DNA of 64,000 nucleotides from Entrophospora sp. SA101 (GCA_958430865.1 CAUDNR010002957.1:1-64000); one strand, 5' to 3'. Positions 1 through 12,489 are shown, numbered from the stretch's first letter. Made by a program: numbers and translations. Notes: generated by a model from the letters alone, not told the origin.

Positions 1-394
1 TAAAATAGAAATATTTTATTTAAAACTTTTATCTTCTTTAACCAAAATTATTCGCTAATACCAAAATCAATTCGTTGATCCACACAAAATAAAAATAATT
101 GTTATCACCAATTAAAACACGCTCTCCCAAATTTAATCGGTGACATGCGTACAGTTTTTTTCAATTTTATTAATTAAAAAGAAAGTTTTGGTGGTTTGAA
201 GTTGCACAATTTTTTTTGATGTCTTTAGATGACTCCATATTATTATTGTTTGTTGTTATTGTATACATAACCTTTTTAAATTTATCATTTTTGTGCAGGT
301 GTGCAGAAACAATAAATTACTATTCTCAAAAAAAAAATATTTTCTTTCACCATTCAATAATAATTACCTTCTTCCGAAATAAAAAGATATTAAA

Positions 395-1869
395 ATGTCA
401 TTTAGTAATTTATTATCATTAGAACTATTAGAAAGAAAGAATTTTGTATATAAAATTCGTAATGAAATGTATAATAATGCTCTATTGAGTTCTAAAAGAA
501 AAAGTATGAGAAATTATTATTTTTCATTAGTCAAAAAAAATAAGAAGCTTTTTGAAAATGAAAAAGAATACTGTAGAGAAAGTTTTATTTATTGTTTTGA
601 ATTAAATAATGTAATTTATAAATATGGCAAACCAAAAAAATGTAACAAGTGTAAATCAACAAGATATTCTAATAGATTCTGTGAAGGTTGTATTGGTTTA
701 CAACTACAGAGTCTTTTCACTACTTGGACATCTGGAAATAACATAATTGATAATTTTATTCAACAATGTCAAATGAAATCATCTCTGCCAGAATATATTT
801 TAGAATGGATACCTTTTGGTCAATTCATAAAAGTAAAAAAATTAACTGAAGGTGGATTTAGTTCAGTTTATACTGCTAAATGGACAAGGGGAAAAATAAT
901 TGATTATGATAAAAATAAAAAGGAATTTAGTTATTATGGAAGGCAACTAGTAGTGTTAAAATGTTTAAATAATTCAAGTAATCCAGGAAAAAATTCTTTG
1001 ATGAGGTTGGTAATTTTTATTCAAATCAAAAAATAAATAACACTATATTAATTGATTCTATATTTTAATTACAGGCAATGAATTATTTTAAAATTAGGTC
1101 ACCAACAATTGTTCCTTGCCATGGTATAACTAAATTCTTGGATAATGGAAATTATGCAATGGTTCTTGATTATCATGGTGAAGGAAATTTAAAGGATTAT
1201 TTACAAAAAAATCATTCTAATTTAACACTAAAAAATAGAATTACAATCTTTAGATATTTATGTGATGCATTATATTATATACATGAAAAAGATTTAATTC
1301 ATTGTGATTTACATAGTGGCAATATATTATTGCAAGGAGGTAATTGTTATATTACAGATTTAGGATTATGTGGACCAGTTGATGAAAAATTATCAAATAA
1401 AATCTATGGAATTGTATCATACATTGCACCTGAGCTATTTAGAGGAAATAAAAACACCAAAGAATCAGATATTTATAGTGTTGGGATGTTAATGTGGGAA
1501 ATATTTGCAGGCCATCCACCATTTGATGATAGAGCTCATAATCATGACTTAATGTTTAACATATCTGCAGGTTTACGACCACCAATATTACCTGAAATAC
1601 CTGTTGATTATTTGCAAATAATGCAGAAATGTTGGGATGTAGATCCATCTAAAAGACCAACTATTGGAGAGCTTTTTGACTTTGCTGAAAATAAACTAAA
1701 AGAAATCCTTGTTAATAATAATAATACTAGTAATAGTGTTTTGCAACAAGTACACAAATCACATCCAGATGCATATCATACAAGTAGAATATTAGATGAC
1801 GAAATTGCCAAGTTGAAAAGTTATACAAGTAAAAACATCTCATTAAATAATCTTGCTTCTAAATGTTGA
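395..1869 (+). CDS. TKL-like protein kinase, 2 exons
   Basis: Predicted serine/threonine or tyrosine-kinase-like protein of about 469 aa, probably cytosolic. Exons 395-1009 and 1075-1869 (intron gtaatt...acag, phase 0). The N-terminal part (residues 83-99) has a CxxC..CxxC cluster, followed by a WTSGN motif and LEWIPF before the kinase domain; this arrangement is typical of the expanded kinase families of arbuscular mycorrhizal fungi. Kinase motifs seen: glycine loop GGFSSVYTAKW (about 153-163), VVLK lysine (189), catalytic HCDLHSGNILL (281 onward; HRD is HCD), DLG in place of DFG (300-302), APE (323-325), and a C-lobe ending in KCWDVDPSKRPT. The alphaC glutamate is not evident at the splice junction (SLMRL/AMNYF where relatives have xFLNEI), so either the junction is misplaced or this residue is lost. 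The C-terminal 60 residues are low complexity. Specific substrate unknown. Confidence 0.9.
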
Positions 1870-2488
1870 TTTTAACAAAGGTAAATGAATCCATAAACCT
1901 CTCTCAAAAAAAAAGGGGGATATAAACGAGGTATGACTGTAATATGTTTTTAAAGGCGCATTTACACAACTTTTTGTAATAGAAAATAAGGAATTTTATG
2001 TAATAGCTTACTAAATTTAGTTTAAAATCGCAAAGTCCATATAAAAAATATAAAGGTTACTATTAAAATTCATATATTTTATTTTAAATTGAGTTAGGAT
2101 CTGAAAAATTAAGCCCTTAAATTAATCAAACAATAAATAAGATAATTACAATATAAATCCTAGTAATTTAATATTTATATGAATATATAATCGAACCAAT
2201 TGTAATGACAAAATGACAGATGATTCAAATGATTGTTCAATGAGATTTAAAATTTGGCATTTGGATTATTTGTGATCAAATGATTCCAAATCCAATATTG
2301 GTCAAATTGTCAGGTCATTTCCGAACACTGGTTTATTGAGATTGTATCATTGTCAAGGAGACTGTTAAACTTTTCACTTGTCCAAGGCCTTCCTTCCGAC
2401 TTGACAAACTTCTTCACCTATGGAAAATTCCATGGTTATGAAGGATGTGGATTGCATGCTTGAGAGAAGAAACTTGTTAGATCTGACG
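1870..2488. other. intergenic, no gene seen
   Basis: AT-rich spacer between the kinase stop codon and the hAT element. No reading frame with recognisable protein features, no tRNA-like or snRNA-like sequence. Confidence 0.5.
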
Positions 2489-2496
2489 CCTGTGAT
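2489..2496. repeat. 8-bp target-site duplication, left copy
   Basis: cctgtgat directly abuts the left inverted repeat of the hAT element; the identical octamer abuts the right end at 3219-3226. Confidence 0.8.
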
Positions 2497-3218
2497 TAGA
2501 GCTTGTATCTGTGTGATTGATTTTCCAGATATCTGGAAACAAAATTTATCTCAGATCAGATAAACAAAATCAATTTCGGATAGATAAGATTTCAGATATT
2601 AATATTAATATTAATATCTGAATTTATCCGAATTTATTTGTTTGTATATAACTATATGGTAATATGAACGATAAATAAATAATTACAATAATGTTAAAAA
2701 AAAAAATATTATAGATTTATTTGAATTCTGATGATAATTTTGAACATGCAAATATTAATGATATAGTTTTAGAATCTAATAATTCAACATCTAACACTGA
2801 TGATAGTACTACTGAGATTAGTTAACTAATTATAACCACCAACAGCCAATTCATTAATACTTTTAAAGTTCTACGAGTAATAATAATAGTATTGAGGGAT
2901 TTTTGAAAACAAGGAATAATTCTGCTATATAGGAGTTGGACATGGCTATTTTTTGATCATGTCAATGCCAAATTCCTAACGATTTGGATGAAGTTTGTAA
3001 GCATCCTGTGAAAGTAATATATAGGTAGAACAACTGGGGATTCAATTAATCATTTTGTATAATGTTCATGGAATTACCAAAGAAAAAACAATTTTTTGAC
3101 CAGCGGATATCCGAGTATCCGAATATTTGGACGGATGTCCGAATATGTTTTAATATTAATGATTGCGTGATAACAGAACAGATACAAATTAAGGGTTAGG
3201 GTTCGGATACAAGCTCTA
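2497..3218. mobile_element. non-autonomous hAT element, 722 bp, with TIRs and 8-bp TSD
   Basis: Terminal inverted repeats: left tagagcttgtatctg (2497-2511); the right end 3204-3218 reads tagagcttgtatccg on the minus strand, one mismatch in 15. The element is flanked by an exact 8-bp direct repeat cctgtgat (2489-2496 and 3219-3226), the target duplication length of hAT transposons. Inside, about 2710-3095 on the plus strand reads, with stops and frameshifts, like the acidic leader and BED zinc-finger region of a hAT transposase (DDNFEHANIND, then a VHGITK-like end). Near both ends are repeats of (t)atccgaat. No intact transposase, so it is a deleted, non-autonomous copy. Confidence 0.8.
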
Positions 3219-3226
3219 CCTGTGAT

Positions 3227-4873
3227 CAATATCAGTTAGATTTAGAATTTTTTTTAAAAAATGGTTTTGAAATGATTTTTAAGGAACTCTATAATTCGTA
3301 ATTGTACACAATTGAAAAGCACGCATGCACAACACATGCCAAAAAAAAGGGAACCAAGTCCACCAAAACTTTTCTACTACCACTTGATGACATGGTGATG
3401 GGCCACTGTCCTTCCTACATGGAAAGAAGTCAGTCATGGATTAAAAATCATGGGTCTATTTTCCACCTTTCAATACACTTTTGTGATTGGATATTCATTT
3501 TTAAGGGAAATAAAAGTTACCACACTGCCATTTTTATTTTTATGCGGCTTTTCCAAAATTGGTTTCTTCAAAGTTTTGTTTCTATATATATTGTCATTAC
3601 TTGGGTGATGTAATTTATCAACTTTATTTATTTATTTTTTACGAATTTAAGAACAATAAATAGTATCAAATGTAGCATCCTCATCAAGAATACTGATACA
3701 ATAATGGGGATAAGGTTATTCATGCTCAAGGAGAATTAATAATGACAAAAAGATAAGTAATGTTTATTTATTTTGAGAAAATACATAATGATTTTAATTT
3801 ATATATATACATGTGAATATTAAATACAAGATAAAAACTGCCAGAGAAATTACATGGGAAGAAATACTTTGGATCAAAAGCCATTTATGAATATTACCTA
3901 TTCTTTGGTTACCTTTTTTTATTATAATTAAAATATTAATACCTACCATCTCTTTAATCTATTCTATAGTTGTTGCCCCTCTTAATAAATAATCGTTGCC
4001 ATATCCATAATGTTGTAATTAGTTTTTCATAGTTGTGTGGTCAATTTTAACAGAAGGCAAAACAAATTATATCCGTAATTATTAAACCAAATGGCGTATT
4101 AACGTATAACTATTCATGTCCATAATATTTGGAAAATGCAAAAACTATGGCGAACAACTATAATCCACTCTTCTTGGATTGGTTTTTTGTTGTAGAAGCT
4201 TTTTGCAACAATTATTTTTCTTGTTCACAGTCTTTATCAAATAAGTGTTCAATATCCTTCCAGACTTTCAATCTCTCTTCTGTATATTTTTTTATCACTG
4301 ACGGAGTTTGTTATAAAAATTTAATGGTTACACGGATCAAATTAATATTAATGTGACAACAAATCGTAATAATAATATTATGTAAAAAACAAATTTGGTT
4401 ATACAGTGGCCGCAATGTGAAATTGACTCTTGAACCTTTGGAGGAAGACATTAAAACATTTGACCGTTATCCATTGAAAACATGTCACAATAAAGTGTAA
4501 AAAAAAGGATGCCAATAGGATACCAGTTTGAAGTGTTGCGATTTACGATTACAAAGTATGCAATCTTTTCGCCCAAACCAAAATATTTGAAAGCGACATT
4601 GTTACACGCATAGTAATAATAAGCACATTGTCTCAATATGTCAATAATAAATATTTTTAGATTAGATAATCAACAAACATTGATTTCAATTAGTATGAAT
4701 TTATTTTTATTATTCTAAAAAAAGCAAATAAGGCCGTAACATGTGACGTGACAAGTTTTATATAATTAAATATATAAACGGTTTTTTTTATATACCAACC
4801 CTGAATTTTAATTTTTAAAATGAAGGATTTACATACACATTTTATTTATATAAATGAAATGAAAAGGATGATA

Positions 4874-4917
<44 letters not shown>

Positions 4918-5048
4918 CAACAACAACAACAACAATAATAAAATTATTCCTTTTTTCTCCTTATCTTTTTTTGCCTCGGTTTTTTAAAAATCGATTGATT
5001 TGATTCTTCTTTGAAATAATAATAAAAGTTCTAAATAACACTAATAAT
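3227..5048. other. intergenic, with trinucleotide microsatellite upstream of the MFS gene
   Basis: No convincing gene: open frames at 3302-3613 and 4129-4356 lack any recognisable domain or splice context. At about 4875-4940 a run of (aat)n changes to (aac)n and back to (aat)n, ending about 110 bp before the MFS start codon, where it could lie in the promoter or 5' UTR. Confidence 0.5.
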
Positions 5049-6870
5049 ATGCCACCATTATCATTATTTAGTAGTAGCAATAATAGTAGCAGTAGAGCAA
5101 CTAAATTAATATTATCATACGTTGCGGCATTGCTAATCGCATCAGTATGCGGTACTCAATATCTTTTTTCTTCGTATAGTACAGCCTTGGCAGATAAATT
5201 AGGCTATAGCTCGATAGAAATCAACACTATTGGTAGTTTTGCAAATTATGGAGTTTATTTGAGCATGCCGGTGAATGGATATATCATGGATAGTTATGGT
5301 CCAAGAAAGTATGTATATTATAAAATTCCACGCAAAGACGAAAAAATGAAAGAATGAAAATTTTGACCCTTTTTTTTTTATAGAACAACATTAGTCGCTT
5401 CGATTTTAGTATTTTTTGGATATTTTAGTTTAGCAATGACATATGCAGGATATTTCCGTGTTCACTCATTCATGTTATGTGCTATTTACTTATTTTTAGC
5501 CGGTGCTGCATCATCTGCAGGTAAAGTTATTGATTTTGTGTGATTTTGAAAATAATTTTTTTTTCACATAATAATAGTTATTATTATAACTAGGTATCGT
5601 GTCATGCCTGGGAACTATTGTGAGTAATTTAATCTCTCTCTTTCGATATAGCTATTACTCTTTTTCATATATTTGTTTTCATTTTTTCACGCCCACGACA
5701 CATACACAATATATAATAAGATAGGCAAAAAATTTTACTTCGTATCGTGGAATAGCGTTCGGGGCACCATTAGCATTATTTGGATTATCGGCTTTCACAT
5801 TTGCACAAATCGATAATTTGATTTTTAAAGACAATGTTTACGATCTCTTGTTATTTTTGTCGATTACAACCGGGTCTGTTCTGTTTGTTGGTGGTTGGTT
5901 TCTAAACGTTATCCCTCCACCATCATCATCGTCGTCGCTCAATAACGATAATAACGATGAAATAGTAGCGATTGATGGAGGAGAACACGAACATACCGAA
6001 ACATCACCTTTGTTAAGATCGCCATCATCATCAGATATGGATATAGCAGGATGGAATTTTTTAAAAAATAATAATGCTATATTATTAACTTGTTCAATAT
6101 TTTTTCTTGGTGGAGTAGGATTAATGTATATTAATAATGTTGGTACAATCATAAAATCTCTTTATTACGAACCACGACATCCTTCATCTCCTGAAATATT
6201 ACAAAATCTGCAAAATTATCATGTCTCGCTGATCTCAATATTTTCGTGTTTAGGTAGAATTAGCGTTGGGGCGTTTTCAGATGTGACAAAAAAATTATTT
6301 AATCTTAGAAGGTTATGGTATTTGATTTTGGCCGGGACTTGGTTATTAATTGGGAATTTGATGACAGCTATTTATATTAAACGTGTTAGTGATTTATGGA
6401 TCGTTAGTGTTTTTGTTGGTTATGGATTTGGAAATTTGTTTGGTGTTAGTCCAACCATCGTTTCCGAATGGTTTGGTAATAAAAATTTCGGATTGAATTG
6501 GTAAGAGTTTTTTAAATTTTGTGATGAATTGAAAATTCAAAATAATATTAGTAATAAATATTTTAATGTTTGTAGGGGTATAATATCAATTGTAAGTCAA
6601 TCAATCAATTCATATTTTTCTCCTATCTTAATTATCAAATTCTCCCACCCCTAATTTTCTCAATATTAAAACAAATTATAGTTTCCGGCAATCGGAGGTC
6701 AGCTGTTCAATCTACTTTTCGGCTTCAATTATGATCTACACAAAGATGATTGTCACGGTTACGCTTGTTATAATACAACCTTTTATTTTAGTGCCCTTGG
6801 ATGTATGACTAGTATTTTTTTATTATCTATTCTGTTATATAAAAGAGTTAAAAAAGATTATCTTGAATAA
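5049..6870 (+). CDS. MFS transporter of the MCH1/nodulin-like group, 6 exons
   Basis: Membrane transporter of about 467 aa with roughly 12 hydrophobic segments. Exons: 5049-5308, 5384-5520, 5594-5619, 5725-6500, 6576-6591, 6682-6870; all introns GT-AG and frames join. TM1 and loop read GTQYLFSSYSTALADKLGY and then GSFANYGVYLSMPVNGYIMDSYGPR, the nodulin-like/Mch1 signature (yeast Mch1 is a monocarboxylate-transporter homologue that does not transport monocarboxylates). The central hydrophilic loop contains ETSPLLRSPSSSD, typical of this group. The second half has FSCLGRISVGAFSD and ends FPAIGGQLFNLLFG...RVKKDYLE. Two micro-exons of 26 and 16 nt are needed to keep the frame. Substrate unknown; vacuolar or plasma membrane is inference. 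Confidence 0.85.
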
Positions 6871-9144
6871 CATACAACATAGAAAATTATTTAAATTAGT
6901 ATAAATTCACATGCTTTTTTTATTTTTAATATTTATCTTTTAGAAAGTTTTAATTAACTGGTTAAATAAATAATTTTTTGGGTTCATAAAGTTCTGTGAT
7001 CAGCAATATAGTTATATACTCGATATGTCATTTAGTTATTTATATTATTATTTCAAGTACTTTAAACAATTAATTGCTACACCTGGCTTATCATGAAAGA
7101 ATCCTTGACAACTATTTGTCAATTAATTTGCCTTTAATACTACTAATTATAATTCATTTAATACATGCAGCCAAAAGTATTTTGACAGTGTCATCATAAA
7201 GGGGGTTACACATGTCATAATAATAAAGGGGTGTTACACTTATGTTCGAAATTCGACTGCGCCTTAACATAAAGCTAATATGATGCAAGTCACTAAGTCC
7301 CGCAACTTTTAATTGGTCGTGTAGATTTTCAAATTCTCCAAAAATACAAATGCAGCACCCCAAAATAAATCGTGTATTTGAAATCTACAAAATCACGATT
7401 TCATCTCATGTTGTTGTGGAGAATTTGAGCTTCAAAGTTGCACGAGTTTATTGAATTTACTATATATGTTTAGCCCTAAATAACGTGTTACACACAAAAA
7501 AGTTAATATCAAAAATAGATGAATTGAAACAAAATAAAAATTTGAAAAATTTCCTTATATTGCAGATCTTTTGTCACGTGAATTTCCCAGATGAACGGGA
7601 AGAAAATTATCCTTATTATTAAAAAAATACAATGAACAGCTAAGTTCATTTATTTTAAATCTAATAAATAGAATATTGCATTAATCAAAGAAATATGCAA
7701 TTTGCAAAATATTCTAATGAACGTTTATCAATTATTTAATAGTTTGTGTAGGAGTAAGCTTTAAGGACAAGCAAGATCTATGAACAAAATATACTAACAA
7801 AGATTTTATCAATCATTCAATAGTTATATAAATTTCTTTTTTATTTAATTAATATTTAATAACATCACTATAATCATTATTGTTGTTGTTTATTGTTCAA
7901 ATCATCATTTACATATGTATATATAGGAATAAATATAAAAGAAAATTTTTAATATATTTATTTAGCACTTGACAATTTTCAAAAATCATGTGACTATAAA
8001 ATTTTTATTGCATTTTTGATTTCTCAAAATTGGCGGCGTGGCACAGAAAATTGTGGGACTAAGTGACTTGCACTATATTAATATTAATATATATTCTTTT
8101 TTAGTCGAGTTTTACTATGGTTCAAGAAGAATTTGGCAAATGAACTATTGTTGATTATTTCTAAATTTGGACTCGTATTTCAAAAATCAAAATGATTTCA
8201 ATGATTTTAAGTTTGGATTTGGAAGTGTAGTGATTTTACAAAATATAAAGCTCTGTACAGAGAACTTTGATTTTATTGATTTGGAGAAAATTAGTAACGC
8301 AATACAAAATTGTATTTTTTAAAAGATATTCATATTAGACATTTGTTTTGCACATAATTTAAGCCCTAACCGCAATATAATAATCAAGGAAATTTTTCCA
8401 AGCTATACATCTATATGAAGAACTCGTTTTTTTTAATAGTTTGGTAAATGACATGAACGCAGCTCGCTATTTTGCAATGAACATCGCTGGGCTCAATTCT
8501 CCCACGTTTCTTAGTGCTGATCTTCTCGGGAATCTGGAAAGAGAAATATGTATCATTGAACCTATCTTTTTCTCTTCAAGCTAAAGTTATTTTCAAGAAT
8601 CAAGCTAATTTTAAATACCAACTCACCCAGAGGAATGGGAGATCACTAGCGGAGTGTTTAAGATGGTAGTAGTTATACCTCAAATAGTAACCCTCAATGG
8701 GTGATTAGAACTGTGGGAATAATTCTAAGTTTAAAAGAACCAGTTTATATTTGATATTTCAATATGGTAGAATAGAGTTAGTATATACTCTGAAGAAATT
8801 TCTCAGGTATATTTTATATGTCAGGTTGGATGTTGAAAATAATATAACATCAATCAATATTCTATTAATAAAGAGTTCTCATCGGAGTGATGTTATACCA
8901 CAAATGGTATTTTCGCCAGCATCATTCATTATACAAAATAAGAGAATTAAAAGAAAAATCAACAATCACAAATTCGACTTTAACAAAGAAAAAAAAAATC
9001 TCCGATTCAAAATATCTTTCTTTAATTATAAAATAAAAAGATGAAACATACAATGAATAAATATTATATTTTTCTTCTTTGCAAAACAATTTGTTTCCTC
9101 GGGAAAAGAAATAACATACATCTCTCCTTCTAAGGGAAGCCCTC
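6871..9144. other. intergenic, gene-poor, with an inverted-repeat pair
   Basis: No supportable gene: the frames at 7154-7363 and 8751-9044 have no domain or splice support. Contains the candidate element 7284-8072. Between 8625 and 8930 two loosely similar stretches (gttatacctcaaatagt and gttataccacaaatggt) suggest an old repeat. Confidence 0.5.
7284..8072. mobile_element. candidate MITE/transposon relic with 27-bp inverted termini
   Basis: Left terminus 7284-7310 begins tgcaagtcactaagtccc; right terminus 8046-8072 on the minus strand begins tgcaagtcacttagtccc. The 27-bp arms differ at four positions. The 789-bp interior has no recognisable transposase. No clear target duplication was found, so the family is unassigned and the outer limits are approximate. 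Confidence 0.5.
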
Positions 9145-9651
9145 TTAATCCTGTAACCTTAGTTCCTCCTCTAAATTAGACATTCTTTTATTCGTGGTAG
9201 GAATATATTCTTTTAATTTATTATTTTCTTTTTCAAGAACATCAACCCTCACTTTCAAGGTTTTTGTATCTTCTTTTTCTTTTTCAAGAGCATTAACTCT
9301 CCCTTTCAAAATTCCTAGATTTACCATATTGTCTACAAATTCTTTACTGTTTTCATCCCTATTAATTCCGCAATAATGCCTATTCATTAATTCCTCTTCC
9401 AGTTTAGATATCCTAGTATGATTGTTCCAAATAAATCCTGCTTCAATAGCATTTGCACCAAAATTAATCGCATTACCAGCTAAATTCACATTATTACACC
9501 AGTTAAGATCATATATCTTGTTTTCTTCGTCTAACCAAGGAGCAATGCAACCTCCAGCGAGAGCACACGCGAAGGCTCCGTAAAGTCCCAAACTCGCACC
9601 CGCACCTATACCTGAGGAGATGATCCCTTTATTAATATTAAAATTTTCCAT
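9145..9651 (-). CDS. uncharacterised 168-aa protein, glycine-rich hydrophobic N-terminus plus coiled coil
   Basis: Single intron-free reading frame with clean start and stop. Residues about 8-40 are Gly/Ala-rich and hydrophobic (SSGIGAGASLGLYGAFACAL, then AGGCIAPW), resembling a membrane-associating or glycine-zipper segment, followed by a second Ala/Gly/Asn stretch (NLAGNAINFGANAIEAGF). Residues about 80-168 are heptad-like Leu/Glu/Lys (SKLEEEL, LKGRVNALEKEKED, LKVRVDVLEKEN, LEEELRL), predicting a coiled coil. Four cysteines occur in the N-terminal half and one in the middle. Not recognised as any known family. It lies about 470 bp from the left edge of the duplicated block. Confidence 0.6.
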   Translation of the reverse strand: MENFNINKGIISSGIGAGASLGLYGAFACALAGGCIAPWLDEENKIYDLNWCNNVNLAGNAINFGANAIEAGFIWNNHTRISKLEEELMNRHYCGINRDENSKEFVDNMVNLGILKGRVNALEKEKEDTKTLKVRVDVLEKENNKLKEYIPTTNKRMSNLEEELRLQD

Positions 9652-10123
9652 TCCATAGACTAAAAGATATTAATCTCCTAACTGGTAAAATAATTTGTAA
9701 CAACTTTTAAGTGAGCATTATTTGTCGCACAGACTGTCGGGAGATTAGCATAATTCAGTTGATCAACAATCGTGAGTAGTTTCGAAAAATTGGTTTTTTT
9801 TGACGTGTGAGAAAGACAACAAAATCAATCCAGTGCGACATTTAATCTCTATTTCAGGATTGTTGATTTTTTGTTTTTTAATGTCTTTTTGGTAATTAAA
9901 AAGAAATTTGTAGTTTCACAAAGTTGTGATAAATATTCTCTACTGATCATGCGGGAAGGGAAGCCAACATGGCATATTGATGTTGATGTTGAGGAGATGT
10001 TAAAAATAAACTTTGTTGAACTTGATTTCAGGGAAGGAATTTCTATTTTCGAGAGATGTTAAATTGCAAATGTTCAATTTTTTTTCAAGGTTGTAAAACC
10101 TTTCTGCTTTCGATAACCTTCCA
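9652..10123. other. spacer including dispersed repeat copy R1
   Basis: From about 9895 to 10123 the sequence is similar but clearly not identical to about 49694-49991 (shared blocks such as gttgatgttgaggagatgtt and aatgttc, with substitutions and indels). The similarity becomes exact from 10124/49992 onward. The frame 9871-10062 lies inside this repeat and is not supported as a gene. Confidence 0.7.
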
Positions 10124-11254
10124 TTTTTTCTCTTGCTAGTCTTTTAACTTGTGCTTGATTTTCTCTGCTATCTTCTTCCTGTTGAAACCAACATGAATTT
10201 AATAATTATTTACGAGAATAAGAAAAAATCAATATAATATTTTTTTTTTGGTCATGAAGCATTATTATCTATTATATCAAGTTATATTCTAAGAACCATT
10301 ATCTTTTTGATCAATTAATGAAGGAGACGATTACTTTTTCGGTCAGTTATCTTGGCAAACAATAAACCATTACTTTTTTCGATTAATAATTTCTTTTGAT
10401 AAATAAAAAAAATATTACTCTTCCGATTAATTAATGCACGAGAAGGAACTTAGCAAACAAAACCATTACTTTTTTGATGTGGGCTAATGTATATTTAATA
10501 ATTTTTTATTCGTAATATTTCGTCATAATAAAATATCTGACTATCTTTATTGTTCATTTTTATGTCATCAATTGTATAATTTTATTATCTCATTTTGTAA
10601 ATTTAGAAGGAAGAGTGCATTCTCATTTATGAACTACATTTATATTTTATTACCTCCATCAGTTATAATCATCTGATGATTTATCATGAATAATACATTA
10701 ATATTTTATTATTTCATCAGTTATATCATTGATCGTGCCATTCAAAGAACTTTCTTGTCTAATCGCTTTATATTTTTTTATCTCATTTTTATATCATCAT
10801 TGATTATATCATTTGATGTAGTGTGAAGAAACACATCTGTATTCCTATTATGTTCAGAAACATAAAAAGATTGGTTTCTAAATATTTGAGATGAAAGATT
10901 AATAAATATAAATGAATATTTTAAGTTTCAAAAGTCCCATGAAATCCGATAACTCGTTCTCTTGATAAGACTTATAAATTTCTAAGCCACTGCTTGAGAG
11001 AGTTTATTTGTCAGTTATTTTTTTATAGTTTATCTCAACTATCATTTTAATTTACCTTTAAAAAAATGTCCAGCGTTTTCTTATATAAATACTCTTTTTT
11101 AGTATGGTTCTAGAACTATAGTAACAAATGTAAATCAATCCCTGTTTAGGTTATTGCCAAATAATATGAAGTAGAAATTAAAAAATATATATTACATATT
11201 ACATACTAATACTTTCTCACGATATATATATATTTTAAACTTATCATGACTTGC
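10124..11254. other. intergenic AT-rich DNA, no gene seen
   Basis: Contains several related short phrases (catcagttata, atatcatca, accattactttttt) suggesting decayed repeats. No frame of note. The same sequence is at 49992-51122. Confidence 0.45.
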
Positions 11255-11580
11255 CAAAGTGCAATTTGGCAACATTTTAAACATATTTGGTAATGTTAAT
11301 GGTTATAAGCAATTACGTTTTGAATGTCTATATTGCAAAAGCCCAAAATATCAATGTGCTAGCCCAGTATCTAGATATGAAACCCATGTACGCCTTTGTC
11401 CAAATGCCACATTCAAACTAAAAGAAATTATTTTAGAGAACATTTTGATACTTCAAATACTAGCATACAGATAAATTGCAACGTAATTGAGAAATTGATG
11501 AAAATGCCATCGAAGAAGCTGATGAAACACATGAAAATTTTATTTAAAAGTGAAAGCAGTTTGATCCATTCAATATAATT
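11255..11580 (+). pseudogene. BED zinc-finger/hAT transposase remnant
   Basis: The frame beginning at 11259 contains FECLYCKS...RYETHVRLCPNAT, a C-x2-C...H-x4-C arrangement typical of BED fingers at the N-terminus of hAT transposases. Just upstream another frame reads SAIWQHFKHIW, the usual lead-in, so a frameshift separates the two. No intact transposase core follows. Frames at 11396-11578 and 11658-11891 are short and degenerate. The second copy at 51123-51448 has the same lesions. Confidence 0.5.
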
Positions 11581-12489
11581 AATGATTCAATTAAATATCT
11601 AAATCAAACCTTTAGTGTATAAAAAGTGTAAGTTGAATAAATTAAACAAAGATTTAATTGCCAAATAATTTAATTTTGTATTCCATTTTGAAAAATCATC
11701 CAATCAAATTTCAACACTACTGTCGCACTGTATGTATGGTAATAGTAAATGGTGACATTTTTCGGACAAAACGGTCAATGTATGGAGCGAAAAAATTGAT
11801 CATGAAAATACTGTTACATTGCTCAGGTATAGGATTGAAGGTTGACCAACAAAACGTTGCAGTATCGCCAACAACAAGTGGAACCAAGTGATTACTGAAA
11901 AAGAGGCTTTAATAAAATAAAAAAGGTATATATATCTTTGATCTAATATATATATTTAACTTTATTAATCATAAAACTTAATTATTACTAGGTCTATGTT
12001 TTAGAGAGCAAAGGATTAGTGCAATGAACGATGTTTGCCATATTGTCAGATTATGATACGGTCTTTTATTACAAGCCTACAATGAAGGTTTACCAGACCC
12101 AAGGACTATATAATCAAATAAATAAAAATTCAAAAGTTAGGGAATGAGTTACTCTTTTAGTTGGAAAATTTGGTATGTCAGTGTAAGATATAAGGATATT
12201 ATTTAGCTATAAATCATTAAGAAACGATATGGTTCACAAGGATTGCTTGAACAGAGGTGCAAATGCACAAATACTTTCAACCAAAAGTTTTTTTGAGATC
12301 ATTGAAAGATGCACAAAGTGGGTATATAGGAGTAAATAATGTTATATCTTCTAATAAATAATGTATTGAAATAAGAACAAATAAAAACCAGCTATTTTAT
12401 TGAATGGTTAATTTCATGCAGTGATATGATCATTACCAACATTTTGTTTAATTCTTATCCTTTCAATGCAAATTTATTAAAATTTTGAA

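Noticed and set aside
216..422. 68-codon frame before the kinase
   Set aside because: Phe/Ile-rich, overlaps the kinase start in another frame; likely chance in AT-rich 5' DNA.
3302..3613. 103-codon frame
   Set aside because: No recognisable domain, no neighbouring exons, starts just downstream of the hAT element; not distinguishable from chance.
8751..9044. 97-codon frame
   Set aside because: Composition follows AT content (Ile/Lys/Asn), no domain, and it lies in an apparent old repeat.
9871..10062. 63-codon frame with DVDVEEMLKINFVELDF
   Set aside because: Falls inside the dispersed repeat R1; the related R2 copy near 49,700-49,890 does not keep the frame.
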